The notes: generated by a model not told the origin, from the letters alone. Positions 25,454-35,529 are shown, counted from the stretch's first letter. The stretch is DNA of 64,000 nt from JAACFF01 sp963807975 (GCA_963807975.1 CAWEDV010000004.1:62001-126000); one strand, 5' to 3'. Made by a program: numbers and translations.

Positions 25454-27100
25454 ATGGCCGAAATAGTAATTAATGTCGATTCCATCGGCATCAGCCTGGC
25501 CGGCAAGCCGATCTTTAACGATATCAGTTGGGAACTACAGCGTAGCCAGCGTATCGGGTTGGTGGGACCTAATGGGGCCGGCAAGTCCACGCTGATGAAA
25601 ATCATGGCCCAAGAATGGACGGTTGACAGCGGTAATATCTACCGCAAGCCGGGGCTGACCTGGGGCAGGCTGCACCAAGAGCCCAGCCTTCCTGGAGAAC
25701 GGACAGTTCTGAAAGAGGCGATGACGGCCGTGCCCCAATTGGCAGAAATAGAACAGGAGATGGAATCGCTGGAGCAGCGGATGGGCCAACCGGAAGTGTA
25801 CGGAGACGCGGCAGCTCTAGAAAAGGTGATGCGCAAACATGAGGAGCTTCTGGCCTGCTACGAACAGTTGGACGGATCACGATACGCGAGCAAGGTACGC
25901 GAAACCTTGACCGCCCTGGGTCTTGATGCGGGCCAATGGCAGACCCTGACCGGCCATCTCAGTGGAGGGCAGAAGAAGCTGATCATGCTGGCCAAACTGC
26001 TGGTTCAAGAACCGGAACTGCTTCTTTTAGATGAGCCAGACAACCATCTTGATCTGCCGGCCAAGCGCAACCTGGAAAAGATCATCAACGGTTACAGCGG
26101 CTGCGTGGTCATCATCTCTCATGACCGCTATCTATTGGACGGAATCGCCACACAAATCGCGGAGTTGGACAGCGGTAGGTTGACGGTATTCCAGGGCAAC
26201 TACAGCGCCTTCGCCAGCGAACGGCAGATCCGCCGTCTGCGCCAGCAGCAGCTTTATGCGGCCCAGCAGAAAGAGATCGCGCGCATTGAAGCGGCGATCA
26301 AGCGATTTGAGCTGTGGGCCTCTTTGGTGGTCAATGAACGGCATATCAAGCAGGCGCGCAGCCGGCGCAAGATGTTGGATAAGATGGATAAGGTTGAAAA
26401 GGTCAGCGAGTCCAAGCGCATGAAGCTGAATCTGGCCGGCTGGCGGGGCAGCAAGAAGGTGCTGGAAATGGATCTTGTGACCAAGCAGTTCGAGAACGGC
26501 AGTGTCCTCTTTCAAGACCTGAGCCTAACCCTTTGGCATGGGGAACGTGTGGGCCTGGTGGGGGCCAACGGCGTGGGCAAGTCGGTGCTGATGAAGCAGT
26601 GTCTCGATCCGGAGGGCATCAGCGGTGGCGAGATCAAGATTGGGCCTAGCATTAAGGTTGGCTATTACTCGCAGGAGCAGGAGACGCTAGACTACAACCA
26701 GGATCTGATCAGCGAGATCCGCCAGACAGCACCCGTGAGCCGGGAAACAGCCGTGGCCTTTCTGCTGCGCTTTCTATTCACCTATGACCAGATGCAGCGG
26801 CCGATTAGCAAACTAAGCGGTGGGGAGAGAAGCCGCCTTCAGTTGGCGAAACTGGTGTTGGAAAAGCCAAACTTGCTCTTACTCGATGAACCAACCAATA
26901 ACCTCGACATCCCGGCCATTGAAGTCCTTGAAGAGACGTTGGACGAATTCGTGGGCACGGTGCTGGTCATCTCCCATGACCGCTATTTCTTGGACAAAGT
27001 GGTCGACAATATTGTGGAGCTAGATGATGGGCAGTTGACATCATTCATTGGCGGCTATACCGACTATCTGGAAGCGACCGGCAATGGGAAAGAAAGATAG
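25454..27100 (+). CDS. ABC-F family ATPase (ribosome-associated translation factor type)
   Basis: A 548-aa soluble protein of two ABC domains and no TM segment. Domain 1: Walker A GPNGAGKS (38-45), signature LSGGQKK (169-175), Walker B LLLLDEP (D193, E194). Domain 2: Walker A GANGVGKS (near 370), signature LSGGERSR (near 454), Walker B LLLLDEPTNNLD. Both ABC domains keep the H-loop His (ISHDRY). The inter-domain linker (about 240-320) is helical and basic (ARSRRKMLDKMDKVEK), as in ABC-F proteins that reach the ribosomal P/E site. Members either help translation (EttA, Uup, YdiF types) or protect ribosomes from antibiotics; this one cannot be assigned. GGAG sits 7 nt before the ATG. An attenuator-like leader is compatible with drug- or stall-induced control. 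Confidence 0.93.
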   Translation: MAEIVINVDSIGISLAGKPIFNDISWELQRSQRIGLVGPNGAGKSTLMKIMAQEWTVDSGNIYRKPGLTWGRLHQEPSLPGERTVLKEAMTAVPQLAEIEQEMESLEQRMGQPEVYGDAAALEKVMRKHEELLACYEQLDGSRYASKVRETLTALGLDAGQWQTLTGHLSGGQKKLIMLAKLLVQEPELLLLDEPDNHLDLPAKRNLEKIINGYSGCVVIISHDRYLLDGIATQIAELDSGRLTVFQGNYSAFASERQIRRLRQQQLYAAQQKEIARIEAAIKRFELWASLVVNERHIKQARSRRKMLDKMDKVEKVSESKRMKLNLAGWRGSKKVLEMDLVTKQFENGSVLFQDLSLTLWHGERVGLVGANGVGKSVLMKQCLDPEGISGGEIKIGPSIKVGYYSQEQETLDYNQDLISEIRQTAPVSRETAVAFLLRFLFTYDQMQRPISKLSGGERSRLQLAKLVLEKPNLLLLDEPTNNLDIPAIEVLEETLDEFVGTVLVISHDRYFLDKVVDNIVELDDGQLTSFIGGYTDYLEATGNGKER

Positions 27101-27216
27101 AGGCCAAATAATGCTCAGATCGTCGTCAAAGCTGCATACAACTGTTTGAATCTGCATTAGCATGTGTGATGCAATTTTGCAGCCTGGATCAATAAATTAT
27201 AAAGTAGAAATCAATC

Positions 27217-29862
27217 ATGTCTGATAAGTTCGACTGGCAGGCGGAAGATGATGTTGACTGGGATGCGCTGTCTGCCGATGACCCAAGGGAACAAACGCCG
27301 CGCTGGCGCTGGCGTTGGCCATTTTTGCTACTGCTCATGCTGCTGCTGGCTGGCGCATCTTTCGTCGTCATGCGCCGGGTAAACCAACGCGTGGAAGCGA
27401 ACAGCCAGGCGATGCGCAGTGACATTCAATCCAGCCGCGATCTTGTATTGACGGCCGATGAAGCAGGGGATCAGGAACTTTTCATCTCCATACTCTCCGG
27501 ACGGGATGAGAAATGGACCGCTGCCCAACGGGAGCTTTTCAAAGCGGGCTTGCTGCAAGACCGCGCCCCGTTCGGCCTTCATCTAGCAGCAGATGAATTA
27601 ACGCTAACGGCTGCGGATGAGGCCCTGGCAATCGACTTTGCGCCGGATATGCTGGCGGCTGAGGTGACCAGCCAGCAGCCTTATGCAATCAGCATCGGCT
27701 CGGGCCTGACGGAGACGGTGACACTGCTGGAGACCTCCGTTTATCGACTCGGCCAAGAACGCTGGCTGTTAGCCCCTCCCTTGGGCGAATTCTGGGGCGA
27801 ACATGAGTCGATAGAGGGAACCCGATTACAGATAGCCAGTCCGCAGCGCGATCGGGAATTGGCCAGCCGTTTACTGCCCGATCTGGAACGCAAGCTGGAA
27901 GAGATGTGCCGCAGCTTAGCCGATATCAACTGCCCGGATGATTTGCTAGTAGAGCTGCAACTTTCCACCGATCCGGCCACATTGGCAGCAGCCACCCAAC
28001 CCCAACCGGCACAACCCATAAATAATACCCTGCGGGTAACTATGCCGACGCCAACTCTGATCGGCCTGCCGATTGACGATGCAGGCTATCAAGCGCTTTT
28101 CCGTGGATATGCTGCACAAATGGCCACGGCGCTCATTACCCAATTGACCGGCTACAACTGCTGCCAACAGTTCCCCATTTACCAGGCCTTGGTCGAGTAC
28201 CAGCTCAACCAGCTTTCGTTAAAGCCGTGGCCGGTTACGGCCGCGGATTACGAAAGGATTCGTGATGAACGCGTGATGCTCACCGATCTTTCCATTCTGT
28301 GGCGCAGCGAAGATGCAGATGTCCTGCACAGCACAGAAGGGTGGCGGATATACACCGTTGTGGACTACCTTTTACAGGCGGATGGGCAAGTAAGCCCGGC
28401 AAGCTTGCAGCGCGACCTGCAGAGTCGTGGTAGTTTCTTTGGTTGGCTGAATGGATCCTTTGCCAATGATGGAGAACGGGTCAATGCAGGTTTGTACAAC
28501 GATCTCATGCGCCAATTCTGGCTGCAGGCCTATCCACAAGCGACCCAGTCCGGGAATGCTTTTAAGACCCAGCCACCCGACCAGGATTTGGAGATTGTGT
28601 GTACTTTGGGCAGCAATGAATCAGGCGGAGGACAAGTCGCGCAGCTTTTGCGCTATGATATATCGGCCGACGAGTGGCGTGAAGATTACACAACAGCCAA
28701 TTTCCTGTTCTTAAGCCCCCTGCCCGGCGATGAGGAAATGCTGGTGTTGGAAGTTCTGATTGATGCCGGCCAATGGCAAACGGGAATCTGGCGTGATGGG
28801 GAAATTATCTCCCTTGTAGGGGACAGTGGGGAATATTCGGTTTCATTTGGACAAGTGGACCCTCAGGGCGAGAATTTGACAGCCTATGTTTTCCCCCCGG
28901 AAGGTCGAGATGCAGACATCAAGCTTTTTGATCTGGACAACTGCGGCGTAGAATCAGGCTGCGCCAGCCAGGTTGTGCCCGGAATTCCTGTATGGTCACC
29001 CGATGGCCAACATGTACTTTTTGGCGACGAACCGAATGTCCAGTTAGCACTAATTCAACAAGAGCTGCGAACGCTTTCATTTGATTCCTCCGCCTCGGCA
29101 GAGAGTTTGGCGATCTATTATGGAGATGGTGCTTCTTTAGGAGAAGCGGGGGCATCGCGGCTTACGGGAGGTGAGCCATTGGCTGAAATCGCGGGACTGG
29201 TAAATGTGGGTGAAGGGCATGCTCCGTTCTGGCTTGACGAGGATACTTTCGCTTATATCGCCCCGGCAGACAGCCGTTTCACCAGACCGGCGCAGTCTAT
29301 TGTCTATGCACATGTCGGGGAGGATAACCTGCAAACCTTACTAAGCACGGCAGATTTACTTGAAGCCTCTCCCAGCTCCACCTCCCAGAGGCGATTGTTC
29401 TGGATACATTACGCCATGGTTCACCCAACGGATCCTAACCTACTGTTGGTCACCGCTTTCGGCGCAAGAGACCGGCAAGCCTATGTTTTTACATTTGATC
29501 GCGGAAGCCGCGAGGTAGAGACGCTGATGAATGCCGGCTATATGGCCAATCACGGAGTTAGCATCTCGCCAGACGGCCGCTACGTCATCTTAACTGGAAA
29601 TGATGTAGACGATCCTGATATCCAGCGTGAGAATATGCTCTTGCAGATACATGACCTGGCCAGTGGGGAAACCACGCCGTTTCTGACCGTGGGCGCTGAT
29701 TTTCCACCATTTCCAAGCTACGATTGGTCGGCCGATGGTCGTTGGTTGGCAATGATGTTCGACGATAATATGATTGGCTTATATGCACCGCAGGAAGGGG
29801 CCTTACACCTAGTTCAAACAGCAGCCGATAACTGTACCTCACCAAGCTGGATTAATAGTTAA
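27217..29862 (+). CDS. Membrane-anchored protein with C-terminal TolB/WD40-like beta-propeller, function unknown
   Basis: An 881-aa protein. An acidic cytoplasmic N-terminus (1-28, many D and W) is followed by RWRWRW and one TM helix (about 33-52), making a type II membrane protein. The outer part begins with a helical region (55-200). About 205-440 forms an unrecognised domain. From about 445 beta-propeller repeats begin: VWSPDGQHVLFGD, VSISPDGRYVILTGND and YDWSADGRWLAMMFD are typical TolB/PD40 blade ends. Six or so Cys residues are present, including the pairs NCCQQF and NCGVESGC. No catalytic motif seen. It is 116 bp after the ABC-F gene and 16 bp before the methyltransferase-like gene. 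Confidence 0.7.
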   Translation: MSDKFDWQAEDDVDWDALSADDPREQTPRWRWRWPFLLLLMLLLAGASFVVMRRVNQRVEANSQAMRSDIQSSRDLVLTADEAGDQELFISILSGRDEKWTAAQRELFKAGLLQDRAPFGLHLAADELTLTAADEALAIDFAPDMLAAEVTSQQPYAISIGSGLTETVTLLETSVYRLGQERWLLAPPLGEFWGEHESIEGTRLQIASPQRDRELASRLLPDLERKLEEMCRSLADINCPDDLLVELQLSTDPATLAAATQPQPAQPINNTLRVTMPTPTLIGLPIDDAGYQALFRGYAAQMATALITQLTGYNCCQQFPIYQALVEYQLNQLSLKPWPVTAADYERIRDERVMLTDLSILWRSEDADVLHSTEGWRIYTVVDYLLQADGQVSPASLQRDLQSRGSFFGWLNGSFANDGERVNAGLYNDLMRQFWLQAYPQATQSGNAFKTQPPDQDLEIVCTLGSNESGGGQVAQLLRYDISADEWREDYTTANFLFLSPLPGDEEMLVLEVLIDAGQWQTGIWRDGEIISLVGDSGEYSVSFGQVDPQGENLTAYVFPPEGRDADIKLFDLDNCGVESGCASQVVPGIPVWSPDGQHVLFGDEPNVQLALIQQELRTLSFDSSASAESLAIYYGDGASLGEAGASRLTGGEPLAEIAGLVNVGEGHAPFWLDEDTFAYIAPADSRFTRPAQSIVYAHVGEDNLQTLLSTADLLEASPSSTSQRRLFWIHYAMVHPTDPNLLLVTAFGARDRQAYVFTFDRGSREVETLMNAGYMANHGVSISPDGRYVILTGNDVDDPDIQRENMLLQIHDLASGETTPFLTVGADFPPFPSYDWSADGRWLAMMFDDNMIGLYAPQEGALHLVQTAADNCTSPSWINS

Positions 29863-29878
29863 CCACAGGTCCGTAATT

Positions 29879-30616
29879 ATGTCACCGTCACTCACTTTAC
29901 CAACTAATCTAAACTATTTACCTGCGCTGTACCCGGATTGGCAGGTCCTGGTCTTGGCCAGCAATGGCGCCGCTATCGCCAAAACCATTGCTGATGGCGT
30001 GCAGCAGGTGACACTGCTGGACTTGCTCGGAACGGCCGAGCGCTCCCTGGAAGATGGTTCACTTTCCTACGAGGATAATATCGAACCCAGCGATCACGAT
30101 GTAAACCATTTACCCTACGCTGATGATCATTTCGACCTGATCATTGTTTACCATCTCAGCCATCTGCTTGAGATTGCCACCTGGCTGCGCGAAGCGGGCC
30201 GCATCCTCAAAGCAGATGGCAATTTAGCGCTTACGACATATCTCATTCCGGGTAGTCGCTTACGAGGCAAAAAAGCGCGCCTGCTGCGCGCAGCTGGCTG
30301 CTATATCAATTCTTGGGCCGGACTGTGCGACCCCCAACACCGGCACTATTACAGCCAGAGCTCCTTGGAGGATTTGTTATTTACCAACAGCTTTGCTATC
30401 GAAAGTGTGCAAACAGACGAGGGATTACACGATTTTGAGGGCTGGATTGCCGAATGTTCGCCCAGTCCTGAGGATCGCCTGCGGCTGAAGGCAATGCTCA
30501 TCCAGGCTCCTAAGAAAGCCCATGAGTTCTTGACGCCACAATTCTCAGGCGATAAAATCCGATTTCGCCTTCCAGAGATATCCATCCTGGCCACATCAAA
30601 AGCGAACAAGGATTGA
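29879..30616 (+). CDS. Methyltransferase-like protein with degenerate SAM motif
   Basis: A 245-aa soluble protein with a class I methyltransferase-like core (Methyltransf_11 type): VLVLASNGAAIAKTI in place of motif I, VTLLDLLG for strand 2, NHLPYADDHFDLIIVYH for motif II/post-motif, and LREAGRILKADGNLALTTY for the motif III region. The glycine-rich SAM loop (usually D-G-x-G) is not evident, since only ASNGA is there, so SAM binding may be weak or lost. A C-terminal extension (about 150-245) contains RHYYSQSSLEDLLFTN. It is 16 bp after the propeller gene and 50 bp before the methylthiotransferase gene, so the three may be one transcript. Confidence 0.65.
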   Translation: MSPSLTLPTNLNYLPALYPDWQVLVLASNGAAIAKTIADGVQQVTLLDLLGTAERSLEDGSLSYEDNIEPSDHDVNHLPYADDHFDLIIVYHLSHLLEIATWLREAGRILKADGNLALTTYLIPGSRLRGKKARLLRAAGCYINSWAGLCDPQHRHYYSQSSLEDLLFTNSFAIESVQTDEGLHDFEGWIAECSPSPEDRLRLKAMLIQAPKKAHEFLTPQFSGDKIRFRLPEISILATSKANKD

Positions 30617-30666
30617 CGCGGGGATAAAGAATCCTAAGTTATCTGCGTCGGATTGATTGAATAGCA

Positions 30667-32052
30667 ATGACGAAAAAATACCACTTTTGGATCACCGGCT
30701 GTCAAATGAATTACGCTGATGCCCGCCGTGTAGCTACTGAATTGGAAAACTTGGGCTACCAGGCTTCAGAGAGCACCGAGGACGCCGATGTCATCATCTT
30801 GGAAACCTGCACCGTGCGCCAGCAGTCCGAAGACAAGGCGTACAACAAGCTGCACAGCCTACGCCCCATGAAAGAGAAACGACCAGACCTGACTGTGGCG
30901 GTCATGGGCTGCGTTGTGGGCGTACGCGGCAACCAGGCTTTGGAAGAGAAGTTCCCCTTCGTTGACGTTTTCATGGAACCAGCTACGGATGGCTCCCCGC
31001 TCGTTTCTCACTTAACCCAGGCCGATAATTACGTACTAGAAGTCGAAGAAACAACTCAACGACACAGCTTGCAAGATGGGGATGTAATCCTACCTGCCAA
31101 TCAACGCGGCAACCTCGTAAACGCCCCCGTATCCATCGTCTACGGCTGTTCCCACGCCTGTTCTTTTTGCATCATTCCCCAAAAACGCGGCGTTGAGCGC
31201 TCTCGTCCCATTGGCGGCATTGCAGCCGAGGTGCGCTCCTTGGTTGAACATGGGGTGAAAGAGGTCATGTTATTAGGGCAGATTGTGGACCGTTATGGAT
31301 ATGACGTGCCCAATGGCCCCGATCTGGCCGATTTGCTGAGCACCATCAATGATATAGACGGATTAAAAAGAATCCGCTTCCTGACCAGTCACCCCAACTA
31401 CATGACCGATCGCATTCTGCATGCCGTCGCCGATTTACCCAAGGTGATGCCCCAGATAGAGATTCCTATCCAGGCTGGTGATAATGACGTCTTGAAGAAT
31501 ATGAAACGGGGTTACACACGGGAGCAGTACCGTGATCTAATCAGGCATGTGCGTACAGTGATCCCCAACGCGGCGATTCACAGCGACATTATTGTCGGTT
31601 TCCCCGGCGAGTCGGCGGATCAGTTCCAGAAAACCTATGACATTCTGGCTGACCTGCGCCTGGACAAGGTCCATTTGGCACGCTACAGTCCCAGACCGGG
31701 AACGGTAAGTGCACGACGCATGGCAGACGACGTGCCTGCTGAAGAAAAGCGTCGCCGCTTTCATGCTGTAGAAGCGCTGCAAAAAGAAGTTTTGCAGGAA
31801 AAAATGCGTCACTATGTAGGCCGTACGGAAGAAGTGCTTGTTGAAGAGCTGCACAAAGGACGCTGGCGTGGTCGAAATCCGCAGGGCAAGCTGGTTTTCT
31901 TCACCGATTCCGGCGATCAAAAAAGCAAATTGGTGCAGGTTTTTGTAACCCATGCCGGGCCGTGGAGTATGTCCGGGAATTTGGTCGACGGAAACAGCGC
32001 TCTGCCCGCCAACCTGCAGCAGGATAAGAGCATCCCCTTAAACGTTTTCTAG
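30667..32052 (+). CDS. miaB: MiaB-type tRNA methylthiotransferase (radical SAM)
   Basis: A 461-aa radical-SAM enzyme that adds a methylthio group to i6A37 of tRNAs. The N-terminal UPF0004 domain carries the cluster Cys C12 (ITGCQMN), C48 (LETCTVRQQSEDKAYN) and C82 (VMGCVVG). The radical-SAM cluster is C161-x3-C165-x2-C168 (CSHACSFC), followed by VPQ-like IIPQKRGVERSRP. The C-terminal TRAM domain (about 375-445) has YVGRTEEVLVEE and GRNPQGKLVFF. Domain order and length match MiaB; MtaB and RimO are less likely because of ETCTVRQQSEDK and the RSRP motif. No miaA in the window. Confidence 0.9.
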   Translation: MTKKYHFWITGCQMNYADARRVATELENLGYQASESTEDADVIILETCTVRQQSEDKAYNKLHSLRPMKEKRPDLTVAVMGCVVGVRGNQALEEKFPFVDVFMEPATDGSPLVSHLTQADNYVLEVEETTQRHSLQDGDVILPANQRGNLVNAPVSIVYGCSHACSFCIIPQKRGVERSRPIGGIAAEVRSLVEHGVKEVMLLGQIVDRYGYDVPNGPDLADLLSTINDIDGLKRIRFLTSHPNYMTDRILHAVADLPKVMPQIEIPIQAGDNDVLKNMKRGYTREQYRDLIRHVRTVIPNAAIHSDIIVGFPGESADQFQKTYDILADLRLDKVHLARYSPRPGTVSARRMADDVPAEEKRRRFHAVEALQKEVLQEKMRHYVGRTEEVLVEELHKGRWRGRNPQGKLVFFTDSGDQKSKLVQVFVTHAGPWSMSGNLVDGNSALPANLQQDKSIPLNVF

Positions 32053-32095
32053 TTTCCAAAATGATGGCCAACAGTTTTGTTGGCCTGGACGGATC

Positions 32096-33271
32096 ATGCT
32101 CTTACTCGACCAGCCCTTCGTTTCCAATTATCTGCGACAGACGATTCTCGATCACAATCTGCAAGTCATTGATACCGCCATGTCTCGATCCCTTGATCTC
32201 CCTGCCGGGACGAGGCTTGTGTCTGAACAAACGGCCGTGAGCGACTTTCGCAGCGACCATACGCAGCTTTTATACAGCAACTCAGAAAACAGCCTTGATT
32301 GGGTAGCCGATCATCTTCACTTTTCCGATCTTCCGCGCCAAATCGCGCTGCTAAAAGACAAAGTCCGTTTTCGTAATCTTTTAGCACCTCTATATCCCGA
32401 CTTTGAATTTTCGTCCGCGACCGCCCATGATCTTGACCAATTAGATGTCACAGCGCTGTCCCTGCCCTTCATCATCAAGCCCGCCGTAGGCTTTTTCAGC
32501 ATCGGCGTGCACAAGGTTAGCACGGTCGAGGAATGGCCGGTTGTATTGGCGGCAATAGAAGAGGAATTGGCGGTGGTAGAAGCTGCTTTTCCCATACAGG
32601 TCTTGGATACAACGACCTTTATCGTCGAGAGCTGCGTTCCCGGTGAGGAATATGCCATCGATGCCTATTTCGATGCGCAGGGTCAGCCGGTAATCGTCAA
32701 TATTATGCAGCACCCTTTCTCTTCCGCGAATGATGTGAGCGACCGTGCCTATATCACCTCTAAAGCAATCATCGACCGCCATCTGTCGCTCTTTCAAGAG
32801 TTATTGGACGAAATCGGCCGCCTGGCAGTGCTGCGCAGCTTCCCTGTGCATGCCGAAATGCGCGTGTCCGCTGCCGGTGAAATCGTACCCATTGAGGTTA
32901 ACCCGCTACGTTTTGGTGGCTGGTGTGCAGTAGATATGGCCTATTACGCCTTTGGCATCAACCCCTACCTAATGTTCCTTCAGGGACAGAAACCAGATTG
33001 GGACCATATCTTTACCCAAAAGGGGGATGAGGTCACAGGGCTGATCGTGCTTGATCGTTCGCGGCACCTGCAATCGCTCGCGATTAAGGGTTTTGATGCG
33101 CAGCATTTATTGGCCCAGTTTAGCAATCCGCTGGACTGGCGGCCCATAAACTTCGAACAATATCCGGTATTCGGTTTTCTAATTATGGAAACTGGCGATG
33201 CAGATATGGCTGAGATCGACGCCATTTTGCAGTCGGATCTGACCGAATTCGTGCAGCTAAAATCTGGCTAG
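32096..33271 (+). CDS. ATP-grasp domain enzyme, substrate unknown
   Basis: A soluble 391-aa protein with an ATP-grasp fold. Key pieces are the nucleotide-binding strand LSLPFIIKPAVGFFSIGV (Lys in IIKPA), TFIVESCVPGEEYAID (the E/GEEY motif of the carboxylate-amine ligase group) and VPIEVNPLRFGGWC (metal-binding E and N of motif EVNPR). The N-terminal 90 residues form a pre-ATP-grasp domain. The family links a carboxylate to an amine or thiol through an acyl phosphate (ATP-grasp_4 type). Tail-to-tail arrangement with the DUF58 gene (10 bp between). The acceptor substrate is not inferable; no biosynthetic neighbour is diagnostic. Confidence 0.85.
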   Translation: MLLLDQPFVSNYLRQTILDHNLQVIDTAMSRSLDLPAGTRLVSEQTAVSDFRSDHTQLLYSNSENSLDWVADHLHFSDLPRQIALLKDKVRFRNLLAPLYPDFEFSSATAHDLDQLDVTALSLPFIIKPAVGFFSIGVHKVSTVEEWPVVLAAIEEELAVVEAAFPIQVLDTTTFIVESCVPGEEYAIDAYFDAQGQPVIVNIMQHPFSSANDVSDRAYITSKAIIDRHLSLFQELLDEIGRLAVLRSFPVHAEMRVSAAGEIVPIEVNPLRFGGWCAVDMAYYAFGINPYLMFLQGQKPDWDHIFTQKGDEVTGLIVLDRSRHLQSLAIKGFDAQHLLAQFSNPLDWRPINFEQYPVFGFLIMETGDADMAEIDAILQSDLTEFVQLKSG

Positions 33272-33281
33272 AGTCCTGGTA

Positions 33282-34571
33282 TTAGGCGATCACAAATTGG
33301 GCGGATTGAACGTTGCCACTGCTCAATACCCCCGTCAGATTATCACCCGAATTGACGATATAAGAGACCATACCGTTGGCCTGCATCAGGTGCAGTAAGG
33401 GTTCAGATGAGCGCAAACTACCAAAAGACTCGGGATTAACCAGGACAGTGACCACCCGCAGACCGCGGCGCATCAACTCCCGGGCAGTGGTGGCCCATTT
33501 CTTGCTGGGGTCGGGGGTGACCACGACCACGGTCGTTCCACGAGGCATGAGATGCATTTCAGCCTGGATCATGTCTGAAATCGGAACCTGGCCTTCAGCA
33601 CGTAATACAGCCAGGGTCTCCAGAATGCGGTTCAATTGACGGCTGCCGCGATCCGCCTGTACGGCCTCATTTGACTGCCCATAAGCGAGCATTCCCACCG
33701 CTCTATCTTGGCGTAGGAAAAATTGAGCCAAAGAGGCGGCAATGGTAACCGTATATTCTTCTGTCGTCTTGGCCAACTCAAACTTCTCCATGACCATCCA
33801 TGGGGGCAGATCTTCTGGCGTTGGCTCCGATTCTGGAGGAGGTGGCACATGCCCAAAGATGGCCATATCGGCCACAATCCAGATATCGGCCAAGGGATCT
33901 AATTCAAACTCTTTGACAATCAGCCGGTTCCGGCGCGCCGTGCTGCGCCAGTGGATGCGGCTAAAGCTGTCACCCGGGGCATAGTCCCGTACGCCTGAGG
34001 CATTGGTCGTGACGTAATGAGTACGCCGCCGGAGGGCATCGCCACCCGGCAACATACCGATCGGCAGAGCAAAGCGGTGAATATCGACTGTCAGGGGGTA
34101 GACGACCACGTTGGTGGTTGGCGTCAGTTCGCGGGACATGGGGAAAAGGCCAAAGGGGTCGCTGGTGCTGAGACGCAGGGGACCAAGCTGGTAACGACCG
34201 CGCTCGCGGCAGGTTGTGGTTACTCGCCAGGTGTAACTGGTGCGCGGCGCCAGGCTGTTGATTACCCGGCTGGAAAAATGGCCGGGCAAGGTGGCGAAGT
34301 CTCGCACTTCCAACCACAGCTTAGGCACAAGGCCCGTGTTGCGCACCACGAAACGCTCTTCAAGTGGACGGCCGACTTGTGTGCGCCGCGTACGCGTGAC
34401 CCTAGACAGGTGCAGCCAGTTGATATTGGCCCAGGCCCAGGCAAAAGAGAAGATGAGCAGCAAGCCAAGCAGGTAGGCCAAAGTAAACCATAGATCGTTC
34501 CCGGTGATTAATCCACCCACTAACGCGATAATGGCCATGATGAAAACGGCCGTGCGACGGTGATGCAACAT
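33282..34571 (-). CDS. DUF58 membrane protein (MoxR partner)
   Basis: A 429-aa protein with two N-terminal TM helices (about 8-25 and 27-48), then an outer-to-cytosol part with a beta domain (RRTQVGRPLEERFVVRN) and the signature DUF58 block DYAPGDSFSRIHWRSTARRN near residue 200. A von Willebrand A-like region follows (LADIWIVADMA; later TTVVVVTPDPSK). The gene is 4 bp downstream of the moxR gene, the standard MoxR-DUF58 pairing. Such pairs are thought to act as chaperones or quality-control modules for envelope or metal-enzyme assembly. A transglutaminase-like gene often third in these operons is absent here. Confidence 0.92.
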   Translation of the reverse strand: MLHHRRTAVFIMAIIALVGGLITGNDLWFTLAYLLGLLLIFSFAWAWANINWLHLSRVTRTRRTQVGRPLEERFVVRNTGLVPKLWLEVRDFATLPGHFSSRVINSLAPRTSYTWRVTTTCRERGRYQLGPLRLSTSDPFGLFPMSRELTPTTNVVVYPLTVDIHRFALPIGMLPGGDALRRRTHYVTTNASGVRDYAPGDSFSRIHWRSTARRNRLIVKEFELDPLADIWIVADMAIFGHVPPPPESEPTPEDLPPWMVMEKFELAKTTEEYTVTIAASLAQFFLRQDRAVGMLAYGQSNEAVQADRGSRQLNRILETLAVLRAEGQVPISDMIQAEMHLMPRGTTVVVVTPDPSKKWATTARELMRRGLRVVTVLVNPESFGSLRSSEPLLHLMQANGMVSYIVNSGDNLTGVLSSGNVQSAQFVIA

Positions 34572-34575
34572 ATCT

Positions 34576-35529
34576 TTACTTGGGCGCTACTTGCGCGCCC
34601 GGAACCGCAACCTTGGCCATAATGTCTTCGACAATCGCTTCTTGTTCAATATCCTTGATCCGCGCTGCCGGACCGACGATGATGCGGTGGCCCAGGGCTG
34701 ATCCGGCCAGGGCCTTGATATCATCAGGCAGTACATAGTCACGGCCGAACATCGCCGCGCGTGCTTGACCAAGTCGATAGAGCGCCAAAGCGCCACGGGA
34801 ACTTGAGCCAAGATAGACGTCGGGATGTAGGCGGGTTTCACGTACCAACTCTACCAAATAAGATTTCACAAGTTCATCAACATAGATGTCTTTTACGGCA
34901 TCTTGGGCTACTGAGAGCTCCTCCACGGAAACAACCTGGTCAATTGAGTCGATAGGATGCGATTTGCGCTGCCGGTCAAGCACCTCCATCTCTTCTTCTT
35001 TCGTTGGGTATCCCAAGCGAATGCGCAGCATAAAACGATCAAGCTGCGCCTCCGGAAGGGGGAATGTCCCCTCGTATTCAATTGGATTTTGTGTGGCCAA
35101 AACCATAAAGGGCGGGCCAAGGGGGAAGGTTTGCCCATCTACCGTTACTTGGCGCTCCTCCATTGCTTCCAGGAGCGCAGACTGTGTCTTAGGTGTGGCC
35201 CGGTTGATCTCATCGACAAGTACTATTTGGGCATGAATAGGCCCGGGTCGAAATTGAAATTCAAAAGTTTTCTGATTAAAGACAGAGACGCCGGTAACAT
35301 CACTGGGCAGCATATCTGGCGTAAACTGGATGCGTTGAAAACGGCAGCCAACAGATCTGGATAATGACTTGGCCAAAACAGTCTTGCCTACACCGGGTAC
35401 ATCCTCAATAAGGATATGTCCCTGACAAAGAAGGCCCAGGACGGTCAACTGCACAGATTGGCGCTTCCCAACGATAACGCGCTCAACATTTTCGACGATC
35501 CGGTTGGCAATGTTCTGTATATCAGTCAT
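34576..35529 (-). CDS. MoxR-family AAA+ ATPase
   Basis: A 317-aa cytoplasmic AAA+ ATPase. Walker A is EDVPGVGKT, Walker B is IVLVDEIN, followed by RATPKTQSALLEAMEERQVT (the MoxR signature helices with sensor residues). Sensor 1 is LATQNP, the arginine-finger region is LPEAQLDRFMLR, and the C-terminal lid (about 215-305) has SSSRGALALYRLGQARA. Length and motifs fit the MoxR Proper/RavA-like group. AGGAG precedes the ATG. It forms a two-gene operon with the DUF58 gene, where it probably remodels or activates that protein. The upstream region (35530-35901) contains short inverted repeats. Confidence 0.94.
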   Translation of the reverse strand: MTDIQNIANRIVENVERVIVGKRQSVQLTVLGLLCQGHILIEDVPGVGKTVLAKSLSRSVGCRFQRIQFTPDMLPSDVTGVSVFNQKTFEFQFRPGPIHAQIVLVDEINRATPKTQSALLEAMEERQVTVDGQTFPLGPPFMVLATQNPIEYEGTFPLPEAQLDRFMLRIRLGYPTKEEEMEVLDRQRKSHPIDSIDQVVSVEELSVAQDAVKDIYVDELVKSYLVELVRETRLHPDVYLGSSSRGALALYRLGQARAAMFGRDYVLPDDIKALAGSALGHRIIVGPAARIKDIEQEAIVEDIMAKVAVPGAQVAPK

